A stretch of 64,000 nt of DNA, from NCBI GenBank assembly GCA_900142905.1, contig FSRV01000003.1, positions 740,683 to 804,682 on the forward strand. Reading direction: 5' to 3'. Under the pieces are notes generated by a model. That model saw only the letters and a program-made list of their open reading frames with translations, was not told the origin of the DNA and did not search any database. Source of the DNA: Burkholderia sp. GAS332. Lineage in GTDB: Bacteria > Pseudomonadota > Gammaproteobacteria > Burkholderiales > Burkholderiaceae. Position 1 is the stretch's first letter. Each line of letters starts with the position of its first letter. Below, one piece after another: positions 27,124 to 35,850 of the stretch. The position numbers and the translations under genes were made by a program.

Positions 27124-27139
27124 CGGGCCTGTGATTGAG

Positions 27140-27158
27140 TGACAACAAACGGTTGTCA
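27140..27158. promoter_or_regulatory. Candidate LysR operator between divergent genes
   Basis: TGACAAC (27140-27146) and GTTGTCA (27152-27158) form a perfect 7-bp dyad with a 5-bp spacer in the lysR/M20 intergenic region. The half-site AGTGACAAC recurs at 44937-44945 before the paralogous pair. Confidence 0.45.
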
Positions 27159-27272
27159 TCATAACAATCTTGCAGCTTCCCCTACGGATTTTCGCTGCAT
27201 ACGATTCGCCGCGTCAGACATTTTCCAGGGCGCGCGTTCATAGCGCGCCGACCTGTCCAAGGAGTCGTTCGA

Positions 27273-28442
27273 TTGAAGCTTGACGCTGTTTTGCCCGGCA
27301 TTTCTGCTATTCAGGAAGACATGATCGCTTTGCGGCGGCGGATTCATGCACACCCGGAACTCGGGTTCCAGGAGCAGGCTACGAGCGATCTCGTTGCCGG
27401 CTGTCTCGCCGAATGGGGCTACCGTGTCACGCGCGGCCTCGGGCAGACGGGCGTAGTCGGCACGATGACAACCGGCGTTGGTCGATCACTCGGCCTGCGC
27501 GCCGATATGGATGCGCTGCCGATCCATGAGGCGACTGGCCTTTCGCACGCAAGCCGCGTCGACGGCGTCATGCATGCGTGCGGTCATGACGGCCACACCG
27601 CGATGCTGTTGGCGGCGGCGCGCCACCTAGCCGGCAACCGTGCGTTCGAGGGTACGCTAAACGTCATCTTTCAGCCTGCAGAGGAGGGGCTTGGCGGCGC
27701 GCGGGCGATGCTCGACGACGGGCTGTTCGAGCAGTTTCCATGTGACGCGGTGTTCGCGATGCACAACGTGCCAGGCTATCCGGCAGGCCACCTCGGTTTC
27801 GTGAGCGGCCCGTGCATGGCATCCGCCGACGAGGTGACGATTCGCGTGACCGGGCGCGGCGGCCATGGCGCCGCGCCCCATCACGCGGTCGATCCGGTGG
27901 TTGTGTGCTCGTCGATCGTGATGGCTTTGCAGAGTGTCGTCGCGCGTAACGTGGATCCGTTTGCCCAGGCCGTGGTCTCGGTCGGGGCGATTCACGCGGG
28001 GACTGTATCCAATGTGATTCCGGCGTCGGCCGAGATGCGGATGAGTGTCCGGGCGCTCGACCCGGCGGTTCGCGACATGCTCGAGCAACGTATCGAGGCT
28101 CTGGCGCACGGACAGGCGGCAAGCTACGGCGCGCAGGCCGACGTCCACTATGTGCGTTGCCATCCCGTGCTCGTCAATCATGCGGCCGAAACCAGATTCG
28201 CAAGGCAAGTCGCCGAGGAATGGTTGGGCTGCGATGGTCTGATCGACGATCTCGGCCCGTGCATGGCGAGCGAGGACTTCGCGTTCATGCTGCAAGCGCG
28301 TCCGGGCTGCTACTTTTCGATCGGCAACGGCGTGGGCGAGCACGGCTGTGCACTGCATAACCCGAAGTACGACTTCAACGACGACTGCCTTGCGATCGGG
28401 GCGAGTTACTGGGTGAAGCTCGCCGAGAAATTTCTGCAGTGA
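27273..28442 (+). CDS. M20-family metal-dependent amidohydrolase (hippurate hydrolase-like)
   Basis: Peptidase M20D family, cutting N-acyl amino acids such as hippurate; 389 residues. Seen: LRRRIHAHPELGFQEQ, RADMDALPI, the metal-binding HACGHDGHTAMLL near residue 105, FQPAEEG with the catalytic Glu near 138, and CMASEDFAFM near 330. The TTG start at 27273 is chosen because AAGGAG lies 8 bases upstream; the next in-frame ATG is at 27321. Divergent from its likely LysR regulator and followed by an amino-acid importer, so released amino acids or acyl amino acids are probably taken up by that system. Exact substrate unknown. Confidence 0.9.
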   Translation: MKLDAVLPGISAIQEDMIALRRRIHAHPELGFQEQATSDLVAGCLAEWGYRVTRGLGQTGVVGTMTTGVGRSLGLRADMDALPIHEATGLSHASRVDGVMHACGHDGHTAMLLAAARHLAGNRAFEGTLNVIFQPAEEGLGGARAMLDDGLFEQFPCDAVFAMHNVPGYPAGHLGFVSGPCMASADEVTIRVTGRGGHGAAPHHAVDPVVVCSSIVMALQSVVARNVDPFAQAVVSVGAIHAGTVSNVIPASAEMRMSVRALDPAVRDMLEQRIEALAHGQAASYGAQADVHYVRCHPVLVNHAAETRFARQVAEEWLGCDGLIDDLGPCMASEDFAFMLQARPGCYFSIGNGVGEHGCALHNPKYDFNDDCLAIGASYWVKLAEKFLQ

Positions 28443-28544
28443 ATGGGCTGCGCACCTGACGTTCTTAGCTGATGCGCAGCCCGTTCGATATGTATGCCGA
28501 GGTCTGGTTCCGAACCGACCGACAACCTAGGAGGAGATACTGAA

Positions 28545-29333
28545 ATGAAAAAGACGATTGCAGCGCTCTCGCTAACCCTTATGACGCTGTCGGGCATCGC
28601 CCACGCGGCTGACTGGAGCGGCAAGGAAATCCGCCTCGCCGTTGATCCAACCTACCCGCCGTTGGAGTACAAGATGCCGGACGGCACGCTGACCGGGTTC
28701 GGTGTCGACATTGCAAACGCGCTGTGCGCGGAACTGCACGCACGCTGCGTCTGGGTGGAAACCAGTTTCGACGGCATGATTCCAGGCCTGCAGGCGCGCA
28801 AGTTTGACGCGATCGCGTCGTCGATGACCATCACGCCCAAGCGCATGCAACAGATCGCATTCACCAACAAGATATCGAACGCTCCTGCCCGCCTGGTGGT
28901 CAGGCGCGGCTCGAACCTGTTGCCGAGCGCGGCCTCGCTCAAGGGCAAGCGCGTTGGCGTGGAGCAGGGTTCGAGTCAGGAAGACTACGCTCGCGCGCAG
29001 TGGCAGCCAGCGGGGGTGGAAATCGTTTCTTACCAGAATCAGGACCAGGTGTACGCCGATCTGACATCGGGCCGGCTTGACGCCTCGTTTCAGGCTTCGA
29101 TCGAAGCCAGCGACGGCTTCCTGAAAAAGCCCCAAGGGAAGGATTTCATGTTTTCGGGCCAGCCCATCGAGGATCCGAAGTACTTCGGCCTCGGTGACGG
29201 TCTCGGACTGCGCAAGGATGATGTCGCTCTGCGCGAGGCGTTCAATCAGGCGCTGGCGACCATTCTGGCAAACGGGACGTACGCCCGCATCAACAACAAG
29301 TACTTCGATTTCGATGCCTACGGCGCGAAGTAG
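28545..29333 (+). CDS. Polar amino-acid ABC transporter, periplasmic binding protein (HisJ/ArgT type)
   Basis: Substrate-binding protein of 262 residues, family 3. Seen: a signal peptide (MKKTIAALSLTLMTLSGIAHAA), then LAVDPTYPPLEYKMPDGTLT with the family ligand loop, GFGVDIANALCAEL, FDGMIPGLQARKFDAIASSM and GVEQGSSQEDYA. GGAGGAG precedes the ATG. A basic amino acid or opine is the usual ligand of close relatives; the precise ligand is not deducible. The matching permeases and ATPase follow at 30961-33166, separated by a porin gene. Confidence 0.9.
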   Translation: MKKTIAALSLTLMTLSGIAHAADWSGKEIRLAVDPTYPPLEYKMPDGTLTGFGVDIANALCAELHARCVWVETSFDGMIPGLQARKFDAIASSMTITPKRMQQIAFTNKISNAPARLVVRRGSNLLPSAASLKGKRVGVEQGSSQEDYARAQWQPAGVEIVSYQNQDQVYADLTSGRLDASFQASIEASDGFLKKPQGKDFMFSGQPIEDPKYFGLGDGLGLRKDDVALREAFNQALATILANGTYARINNKYFDFDAYGAK

Positions 29334-29496
29334 TCAGGTCAAACGGTCTCTGTCGGTTCTGTATGCTATCGCATGAATTCCGATGGAGGCTTTGACAGAG
29401 GTGTCCGCGACGCGGTAAGGACCCAGAAGGCTGAGTTGTTGCGGTGTGATCTTAAAGTACAGCTATATTGATATTATAAAATATTAGGATACCATA

Positions 29497-30654
29497 GTGA
29501 AAAGAGTGATTGCAGCCGTGTCGCTATCTGCCTTAACGGGCATTACGTATGCGCAGAACGGTGTCACACTTTACGGTCGCGTGGACAACGGCATTCAATA
29601 TCAGACGGGCCTGGCTACAGGCCACCAGGTGAGCCTGGAGACGGGGAACTGGGCTCCATCTGAATTCGGACTGAAGGGAGCCGAGGATCTGGGGGGCGGA
29701 ACAAAAGCGATTTTCCGGCTGGAGGCAGGTCTCGATACATTGAATGGGACCTCCATGGGATCGCTCTTTGGACGTCAGGCCACCGTTGGGCTGACAAGTG
29801 ATGTCTGGGGCACATTCAAGCTCGGCAACTTCGGAAGCTATGAAATCCAGCAGGACAGCTTTGATGTCGACCCGCAGGTCATGCAACTGTATGCGCTGTC
29901 AACTCTGGTTCGCGGACGCAACTGGTCCAATGCTGGCAACGGTCTCGAATACACTTCGCCGACTTGGGGCGGTTTGACGATCAAAGGGCAGTACGACCTG
30001 ACAAACAGCACCACATGGAATGCTGGCAATCCGGGCAGCGGGCAAGTTGGGGCGCCGCAAGGGCGCTCAGACGGCATCAAGGCGCAATACGATGGAGCGA
30101 ACCTTGAATTGCTCGCAATCTACGATGAAATTCGCGATTCCAACGGCCAGTTTAGCAACGTGTATACCGCCTCGCGGTCTGCTCTCGTTGGCGGCACCTA
30201 TCAGGTTGGCCCCGTGAAATTCTATGCTGCGTACCAGCACCTGAGCGCGCCCAGCGCGTCGGACTATGGCTATTTCGGTACTTCGACGCCGACCACGCAG
30301 CCGGGCGGCGTTTCCTTGCCGACGGTGGTCGACCATGAATGGGCGGGTGCGACGTGGCAGGTCAGCTCATTTACGGCTCTGACGGCTGCCGTTTATCACG
30401 CAAATGCGAACAAGGGGAATGGCAACGCGACGATGTTCACGCTGTCCGGGACGTATAACCTGTCGAAGCGCACGTTCCTGTATTCGGAGTTGGGCTATAT
30501 CCGCAACAGCTCGACCTCGAACATTGGGTTGGACGATGGCAACTATGGTGCGAATGTGAACAATGATCCGGTCAACGGTAGTAGCAGCAACACCAATCCG
30601 GACTACGGTCACGGCCAACTTGGGGCATTCGCAGGCATTGTGACTCAGTTCTAG
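29497..30654 (+). CDS. Gram-negative trimeric porin (Burkholderia OmpC-like)
   Basis: Outer-membrane 16-stranded porin, 385 residues. Seen: a signal peptide ending AYAQ, then NGVTLYGRVDNGIQYQTG, GLKGAEDLGGGTKAIFRLE in the constriction-loop region, alternating beta strands, and the C-terminal signature GQLGAFAGIVTQF ending in Phe for barrel assembly. The start is GTG; an AT-rich promoter-like stretch with TTGATATTATAAAATATT lies immediately upstream. It is inserted between the binding protein and the permeases of the ABC importer, consistent with co-operation in uptake. Confidence 0.92.
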   Translation: MKRVIAAVSLSALTGITYAQNGVTLYGRVDNGIQYQTGLATGHQVSLETGNWAPSEFGLKGAEDLGGGTKAIFRLEAGLDTLNGTSMGSLFGRQATVGLTSDVWGTFKLGNFGSYEIQQDSFDVDPQVMQLYALSTLVRGRNWSNAGNGLEYTSPTWGGLTIKGQYDLTNSTTWNAGNPGSGQVGAPQGRSDGIKAQYDGANLELLAIYDEIRDSNGQFSNVYTASRSALVGGTYQVGPVKFYAAYQHLSAPSASDYGYFGTSTPTTQPGGVSLPTVVDHEWAGATWQVSSFTALTAAVYHANANKGNGNATMFTLSGTYNLSKRTFLYSELGYIRNSSTSNIGLDDGNYGANVNNDPVNGSSSNTNPDYGHGQLGAFAGIVTQF

Positions 30655-30960
30655 GTCTGAGCGCGGTCACAGTGAATAAGTATCGCAAACCACAAAGCGA
30701 GCGATAGGACATCCCGGTGCAGCCTCATCTGCCTGACAGAATCAGGTAAGCGATATTGAACAGATGGGCTGCGCATCTAGGGAAGGGCAGGTACGTTCAC
30801 ATCGTCGTGTCGTTCGCGTTCCTTTAGGTGTGGCGAGCAGGTAAAGCAGACACCATTGTCATTCGCCGCTTTGTCTTTGCCTTATCTGGAGGAGTCGCGA
30901 GTTGGTTCCAGATTGTGCAGAGTGGTTTCCATGGTTGAGTCAACGTGAAGGATATAGGTC
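30655..30960. other. Intergenic region between porin and permease genes
   Basis: No gene or strong hairpin recognised. GAAGGATATAGGTC just before 30961 provides the ribosome-binding site for the first permease. Confidence 0.35.
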
Positions 30961-31650
30961 ATGTATTTCCAAGGCTTCGGTCCCGCGCTTTTTGCGGGTG
31001 CTTGCGAGACGATCGAACTCGCGATGTTGTCGCTGGCGATCGCATTCGTCCTTGGACTCTGCGGCGCCGCGGCGAAATTGTCCGGGCGGCGCTTGCTGGT
31101 TCGCTGCGGTGCGGTCTACACCACCCTGATCCGGTCGACGCCAGATCTGGTGCTTATGCTCCTGCTCTTCTACAGCACCCAAATACTGCTGAATAGCGTT
31201 ACAGATGCGCTCGGTTTTGCGCAAATCAACATCGATCCGTTCACCGCCGGCGTGCTGACGATTGGTTTTATCTATGGTGCCTACTTCACCGAAACGTTCC
31301 GAGGTGCGTTACTTGGCGTGCCCCGAGGTCAGTTGGAGGCGGGCGTGGCATACGGCATGTCCGGTTGGCAGGTGTTCCACAGGGTCATGTTTCCGCAGAT
31401 GATGCGCCTTGCGTTGCCGGGCATCGGCAACAACTGGCAGGTGATCGTCAAGGCGACCGCACTTGTCTCGATCATCGGTCTGTCGGATGTGGTGAAGGCT
31501 GCGCAGGATGCGGGCAAGGCGACCCAGAATTTCTTTCTGTTCACACTGCTGACTGGCGCCGTCTATCTTTGCATTACCACCGTGTCTAATGTGGTTCTGG
31601 CATGGCTGGAGGTGCGATATGCAGCAGGTGTGAGGCGGGCGGCGACATGA
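30961..31650 (+). CDS. Amino-acid ABC transporter permease (HisQ-type)
   Basis: Inner-membrane permease of 229 residues with about five hydrophobic helices (for example ETIELAMLSLAIAFVLGLCG). The family EAA-loop is seen as GVPRGQLEAGVAYGMSGWQVFHRVM, which docks the ATPase. The conserved N-terminal segment TLIRSTPDLVLMLLLFY matches His/Glu/Gln/Arg/opine permeases. Its stop overlaps the next start (ATGA). Works with 31647 and 32384 and the binding protein at 28545. Confidence 0.92.
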   Translation: MYFQGFGPALFAGACETIELAMLSLAIAFVLGLCGAAAKLSGRRLLVRCGAVYTTLIRSTPDLVLMLLLFYSTQILLNSVTDALGFAQINIDPFTAGVLTIGFIYGAYFTETFRGALLGVPRGQLEAGVAYGMSGWQVFHRVMFPQMMRLALPGIGNNWQVIVKATALVSIIGLSDVVKAAQDAGKATQNFFLFTLLTGAVYLCITTVSNVVLAWLEVRYAAGVRRAAT

Positions 31651-32372
31651 TGGACATCATCCGCCAGTACTGGCAGAACTACCTGTTCACCGATGGATAT
31701 CAATTCACCGGCCTTGCGATCACGCTATGGCTTCTCGTCGCATCCATCGTGTTGGGTTTCGTGCTCGCACTGCCGCTCGCCATTGCACGTGCCTCAAGCA
31801 ACCGCTTGCTCTCGGCGCCGGTATGGTTGTTCACGTACGTTTTCAGAGGGACGCCGCTCTATGTGCAGTTGCTCCTCTGCTACACGGGGCTCTACAGCCT
31901 GCAAGTCGTGCAGTCACATGCCCTGCTGGACAGTTTCTTCCGGAGCGCCATGAACTGCACTCTGCTGGCATTCGCGCTGAACGAGTGCGCGTATGTGACC
32001 GAAATCATAGCAGGTGCGATCAAGACGACCCCGTACGGTGAAGTCGAGGCGGGTTATGCGTTTGGTATGTCGCGGTTCACACTCCATCGACGGATCGTGC
32101 TGCCCTCTGCGTTGCGCCGTGCGCTGCCTATGTACAGCAACGAAGTGATACTGATGTTGCATTCGACCACGCTGGCATTTACCGCCACCGTGCCCGACAT
32201 CCTGAAAGTCGCGCGAGACGTCAACTCTGCGACCTATGCCTCTTTTGAGGCATTCGGTATCGCAGCGTGTCTGTATGCATCTATCGCCTTTTTGCTGGTG
32301 TGGATCTTCAGGAAGCTGGAGAAGCGCCTGCTGGCCTTTCTTGGTCCGGCAAGCGCCGCCCGTAATCATTGA
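31647..32372 (+). CDS. Amino-acid ABC transporter permease (HisM-type)
   Basis: Second permease, 241 residues. Seen: [20 protein letters not shown], the EAA-loop [23 protein letters not shown] and about five membrane helices. The ATG at 31647 is selected because it overlaps the previous stop by four bases. Forms the heterodimeric pore with HisQ. Confidence 0.92.
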   Translation: MMDIIRQYWQNYLFTDGYQFTGLAITLWLLVASIVLGFVLALPLAIARASSNRLLSAPVWLFTYVFRGTPLYVQLLLCYTGLYSLQVVQSHALLDSFFRSAMNCTLLAFALNECAYVTEIIAGAIKTTPYGEVEAGYAFGMSRFTLHRRIVLPSALRRALPMYSNEVILMLHSTTLAFTATVPDILKVARDVNSATYASFEAFGIAACLYASIAFLLVWIFRKLEKRLLAFLGPASAARNH

Positions 32373-32383
32373 CCGTGACAGAT

Positions 32384-33166
32384 ATGACTATCCAACCCAA
32401 ATACAAATTGATCGTTGACGATGTGCATAAGCGTTTCGGGAGTCACGAGGTACTCAGAGGCGTATCGCTGAAAGCCAGGGCCGGCGATGTCATCAGCATC
32501 ATTGGGGCAAGTGGGTCGGGGAAAAGCACGTTCCTGCGGTGCATCAATTTTCTAGAGCATTCGGCTTCCGGGCGCATTACCGTGGGCGGTGAAGAGGTCC
32601 AGATGGTACGGGACAGGGCAGGGACGCTGCGCGTCGCGAGCGCAGCCCAACTTAGAAACGTCCGTACTCGTCTCGCCATGGTTTTTCAGCACTTCAATCT
32701 GTGGTCGCATCTCACTGTTCTTGAGAACGTTGTCGAGGCGCCCATCAGCGTGCTCGGAATGAGTCGTCGCGACGCGCACGAACGCGCCCGGCATTATCTG
32801 GCGAAAGTCGGGCTTGGCAGGGAAGTGGAGGCGCGCTACCCGTCGCATCTTTCAGGTGGCCAGCAGCAGCGTGTCGCGATAGCCAGGGCTCTCGCGATGG
32901 AACCGGAAGTGTTGCTGTTTGATGAACCGACATCAGCCCTGGATCCCGAACTGGTCGGCGAGGTGTTGCGCGTCATGCAGGCGCTCGCCGAAATTGGGCG
33001 CACAATGGTCGTCGTGACGCATGAGATGGGATTCGCGCGGAATGTATCGAATCATGTTGTTTTCCTCCACCGTGGAAAGGTCGAGGAGGAAGGTGCTCCA
33101 GGCGAGGTTCTCGTCAGGCCGAAAAGCGAACGTTTGACGCAGTTTTTGTCGGGGAATCTGAAATAG
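32384..33166 (+). CDS. Amino-acid ABC transporter ATP-binding protein (HisP/GlnQ type)
   Basis: ATPase of the importer, 260 residues. Seen: Walker [10 protein letters not shown] near residue 42, signature [19 protein letters not shown] near 160, Walker [16 protein letters not shown] near 180 and the switch His in [10 protein letters not shown]. The start is ambiguous: TTG 32369 overlaps the permease stop, GTG 32375 and ATG 32384 are also in frame, and none has a strong ribosome-binding site. ATG is shown. Confidence 0.92.
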   Translation: MTIQPKYKLIVDDVHKRFGSHEVLRGVSLKARAGDVISIIGASGSGKSTFLRCINFLEHSASGRITVGGEEVQMVRDRAGTLRVASAAQLRNVRTRLAMVFQHFNLWSHLTVLENVVEAPISVLGMSRRDAHERARHYLAKVGLGREVEARYPSHLSGGQQQRVAIARALAMEPEVLLFDEPTSALDPELVGEVLRVMQALAEIGRTMVVVTHEMGFARNVSNHVVFLHRGKVEEEGAPGEVLVRPKSERLTQFLSGNLK

Positions 33167-33333
33167 GCGCAGGTGCTCTCTTGGCGGTGTCGGGGGACTT
33201 CGTACACGACGCATATCCACATACCCATTCTATGTGAGCGTATGCGGGTCCTTTGCTTACAAATTAGCTCACGGTGTTCGTGTACGAGGTCACCACCGTT
33301 CCTCGAGTCGGTCTTTTTCCTGGACGAGTCGGG

Positions 33334-34431
33334 CTAGAACTTGGCCCGTATGCCGACACCAAACGTGTCGCCGGCCGGTTGAGCGGAGAATTTGTCGGAC
33401 ATGTATGCCGCGTAGAGATCCGTGCGCTTGGACGATGGGTAGTCGTAGCCGAGTGCATATGTGCTGCGTTTTTGGTTCAATCCACCCGCATCCTTCGAGT
33501 ATGCATACGAGGCCATGACGGTGCCGCCTGCCACGGGCACAGTGAAGCCGCCTTGACACGTGTTCACGTGATAGTCGCCTGTCGCAACTGAGTTCCTCGT
33601 GAACATGTACTGGCTGTACAGCTTGACGAACTTGAGGTCATATGTAACGCCGAGTTGGGCGATGCTCTGGCTACGCAGGCCTGCCACGACATCGGCGGCC
33701 GCCGGATTGGCAAAGTCGCCCGCCACGGTGTTGAAGTTCATATATTGATAGGCGGCGGTCGCCGCGAGCGGGCCATTGAAATACAGAACCTGTGCGCTGT
33801 CCTTGTGCTGGCTGGCGAGGCTGGCCTGATTTCCAAGCGCGTACATGACGCCGCCAGTCAGTCCGCCAAAGCTCGGTGATGAGTAGCTGACGGCGTAGTT
33901 CCAGCTCGAATCTCCGAGGCTGCCCTGATCCGTCGTGTAGGCGGGGAACGTGCCCATGCCCAGGTACGTGTGATAGATCATCGGCGAAAACTGGAACGAA
34001 TCGGCGAATGGGTTGAACAGGATGGTCGAGATAAACAGTTGGGCTGTCAATCGACCTGCCGCGAGCGTGCCGTACGGGGACTCGACACCGACATAGGCGT
34101 TGCGGCCGAAAAACGTGTCGCCGGCGAAACGTCCAGATTGCCCGTTCTGTGGACGAAAGAACGCTTCAAGCGCGAATATCGTCTTGAAGTCACTGCCGAG
34201 ATCTTCACTCCCCTTGAAGCCCCAGTAGGAGGTCGACATGCCGCCTCCGCCTAGTTCCCATGTGCGCTGGGCACCTGGCGACTTCTGCGAGCCAACCCAT
34301 TCGTCTATTTGTCCGTAAAGCTGTACGCTGGATTGCGCGTGAGCGGTCCCGACGATTAGCACCATTCCGGCGGTGGTTACCGTGATTGCTGTACTCAAGG
34401 CGGGCCAGTTAAGTTGCCTGAATGATTTCAT
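33334..34431 (-). CDS. Gram-negative trimeric porin (Burkholderia OmpC-like)
   Basis: Outer-membrane porin, 365 residues from the start at 34431, which has GGAGGAG upstream. Seen: a long signal peptide ending GTAHAQ, then SSVQLYGQIDEWVGSQ, GSEDLGSDFKTIFALEAFF, GDTFFGRNAYVGVESPYG and a terminal VGIRAKF. It lies downstream of and in line with the carbamoylase/hydantoinase genes but behind a terminator, so it has its own promoter in the AT-rich sequence 34440-34505. Confidence 0.92.
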   Translation of the reverse strand: MKSFRQLNWPALSTAITVTTAGMVLIVGTAHAQSSVQLYGQIDEWVGSQKSPGAQRTWELGGGGMSTSYWGFKGSEDLGSDFKTIFALEAFFRPQNGQSGRFAGDTFFGRNAYVGVESPYGTLAAGRLTAQLFISTILFNPFADSFQFSPMIYHTYLGMGTFPAYTTDQGSLGDSSWNYAVSYSSPSFGGLTGGVMYALGNQASLASQHKDSAQVLYFNGPLAATAAYQYMNFNTVAGDFANPAAADVVAGLRSQSIAQLGVTYDLKFVKLYSQYMFTRNSVATGDYHVNTCQGGFTVPVAGGTVMASYAYSKDAGGLNQKRSTYALGYDYPSSKRTDLYAAYMSDKFSAQPAGDTFGVGIRAKF

Positions 34432-34508
34432 AAGATTCTCCTCCGTCGTACTGTTTTTTGATATTGAAAAGCGTGTCAAATTTTCTGTAATATAAATAGG
34501 ATTACTAA

Positions 34509-34544
34509 TAAAAATGTGTCACCACGACGAAGTCGTGATGACAC
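34509..34544 (-). terminator. Rho-independent terminator of the hydantoinase-carbamoylase genes
   Basis: Stem GTGTCACCACGAC (34516-34528) pairs with GTCGTGATGACAC (34532-34544), 12 of 13 pairs, loop GAA. Read on the - strand it is followed by ATTTTTA. It begins 9 bp after the carbamoylase stop. Confidence 0.8.
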
Positions 34545-34552
34545 TTCTTGCG

Positions 34553-35812
34553 CTAGGCAGGGCGCAGCGTTTCGTCCAGATTCAGAATGGACTGGTACAG
34601 CACGCGTGTACCGTCAAGCAGGCTGGAAGGCTCAATCCATTCCTCGGGGCAATGGCTGCGTCCGTTCAGGCAGGGAATGAAGATCATGCCGATGGGTCCG
34701 GTGGGAGCCAGATACACGGCATCGTGGCCCGCACCGCTCGGAAGGCGCATGGACGCGTAGCCCAGGCTGCCGGCTGCAGTCTCCACCGCTTGCATAACCA
34801 GAAGCGAGCAGTCGGTCGGTTGGGCACGGCTGACGGTGGCCAGTTCTGCAGTCAACCGTAGTTCGCTGAGGTCATTCTCGACCGTTGCCATCACGGCTTC
34901 CGGGAAGTTGTCCAACACTTGCTGATTATCGCTGCGTACCTCCAGCATCAATTCCACCTTGCCGGGCACGGCGTTAGGCACATTGGGCGTCATGGCGATG
35001 CGGCCGATGGTGGCGACCACGTAGTGCGGATTGCCACTGAGCTTGCTCGCGCGTTGATGTGCCGCGTCGATAACGCGTGCGGCTCCAACCAATGCGTCAC
35101 GTCGGATGTCCATTGGGGTGGTACCGGCGTGGTCAGGCTGGCCGTTGACGGTGATGAGTGCACGGCGAATGCCGACGACGTTGGTCACGACCCCGATCGG
35201 GAGCTCGCGCGCCTCAAGGACAGGCCCTTGTTCGATATGCAACTCCACAAATGCCGCCGTGTCACCAGCAACGCGCAAGGGCACGTCCAAAGCAGCGGGG
35301 TCGCCACCGATGCGACGGATGCCCTCCGCCAATGATTCACCCTTGGCGTTGCGTGCGGATAGCATGTCGGCGTGAAGCTGACCCGATAGCGCGCGGCTTC
35401 CCACACAGGAGATGCCGTAGTCGCTAGGTTCCTCAGAGAGGAAGTCGATCACCTCGAAGGGATGTGCTAACTCGAGACCGGATTCTTGCATGGCATGCGC
35501 TACCTCGATGCCGGCCAGTACGCCGATGATGCCATCGAAGCGGCCGCCGCCTACCACCGTGTCGCAATGCGAGCCTGTGACGATGGGCTTGAGGCCAGGT
35601 TCGCGCCCGGCGCGCGAGCCTATCAGGTTCCCGCCGGCATCCTGCCGTACGGTCAGGCCGGCCGCTTCGAACTCCTGTCGTAGCCAGGCGCGCGCCTCTT
35701 CGAACAGCGGTGAAAAAGCTCGACGCGTCCACGGGACATCAGGCAGTGTCATTCGCGACAAGGCTTCGACACGTGACCACAAGCGTTCAGCGTTAAGGGG
35801 AGGCAAGGACAT
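34553..35812 (-). CDS. Zn-dependent N-carbamoyl-amino-acid hydrolase / allantoate amidohydrolase family (M20)
   Basis: Hydantoinase/carbamoylase-family amidase of 419 residues that removes a carbamoyl or ureido group. Seen: TGSHCDTVVGGGRFDGIIGV with metal His and Asp, DFLSEEPSDYG with the catalytic Glu pair, VELHIEQGPVLEARELPIGV, NGQPDHAGTTPMDIRRDAL at the dimerisation domain, and GRSHCPEEW near the C-terminus. It follows the hydantoinase-like gene by 38 bases, so the two probably act in sequence: ring opening, then decarbamoylation. Allantoate or N-carbamoyl-amino acid are both possible substrates. Confidence 0.88.
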   Translation of the reverse strand: MSLPPLNAERLWSRVEALSRMTLPDVPWTRRAFSPLFEEARAWLRQEFEAAGLTVRQDAGGNLIGSRAGREPGLKPIVTGSHCDTVVGGGRFDGIIGVLAGIEVAHAMQESGLELAHPFEVIDFLSEEPSDYGISCVGSRALSGQLHADMLSARNAKGESLAEGIRRIGGDPAALDVPLRVAGDTAAFVELHIEQGPVLEARELPIGVVTNVVGIRRALITVNGQPDHAGTTPMDIRRDALVGAARVIDAAHQRASKLSGNPHYVVATIGRIAMTPNVPNAVPGKVELMLEVRSDNQQVLDNFPEAVMATVENDLSELRLTAELATVSRAQPTDCSLLVMQAVETAAGSLGYASMRLPSGAGHDAVYLAPTGPIGMIFIPCLNGRSHCPEEWIEPSSLLDGTRVLYQSILNLDETLRPA

Positions 35813-35850
35813 ACGGGTTCCAAAAGAGGGATAAATGAGGTGGAGGACGG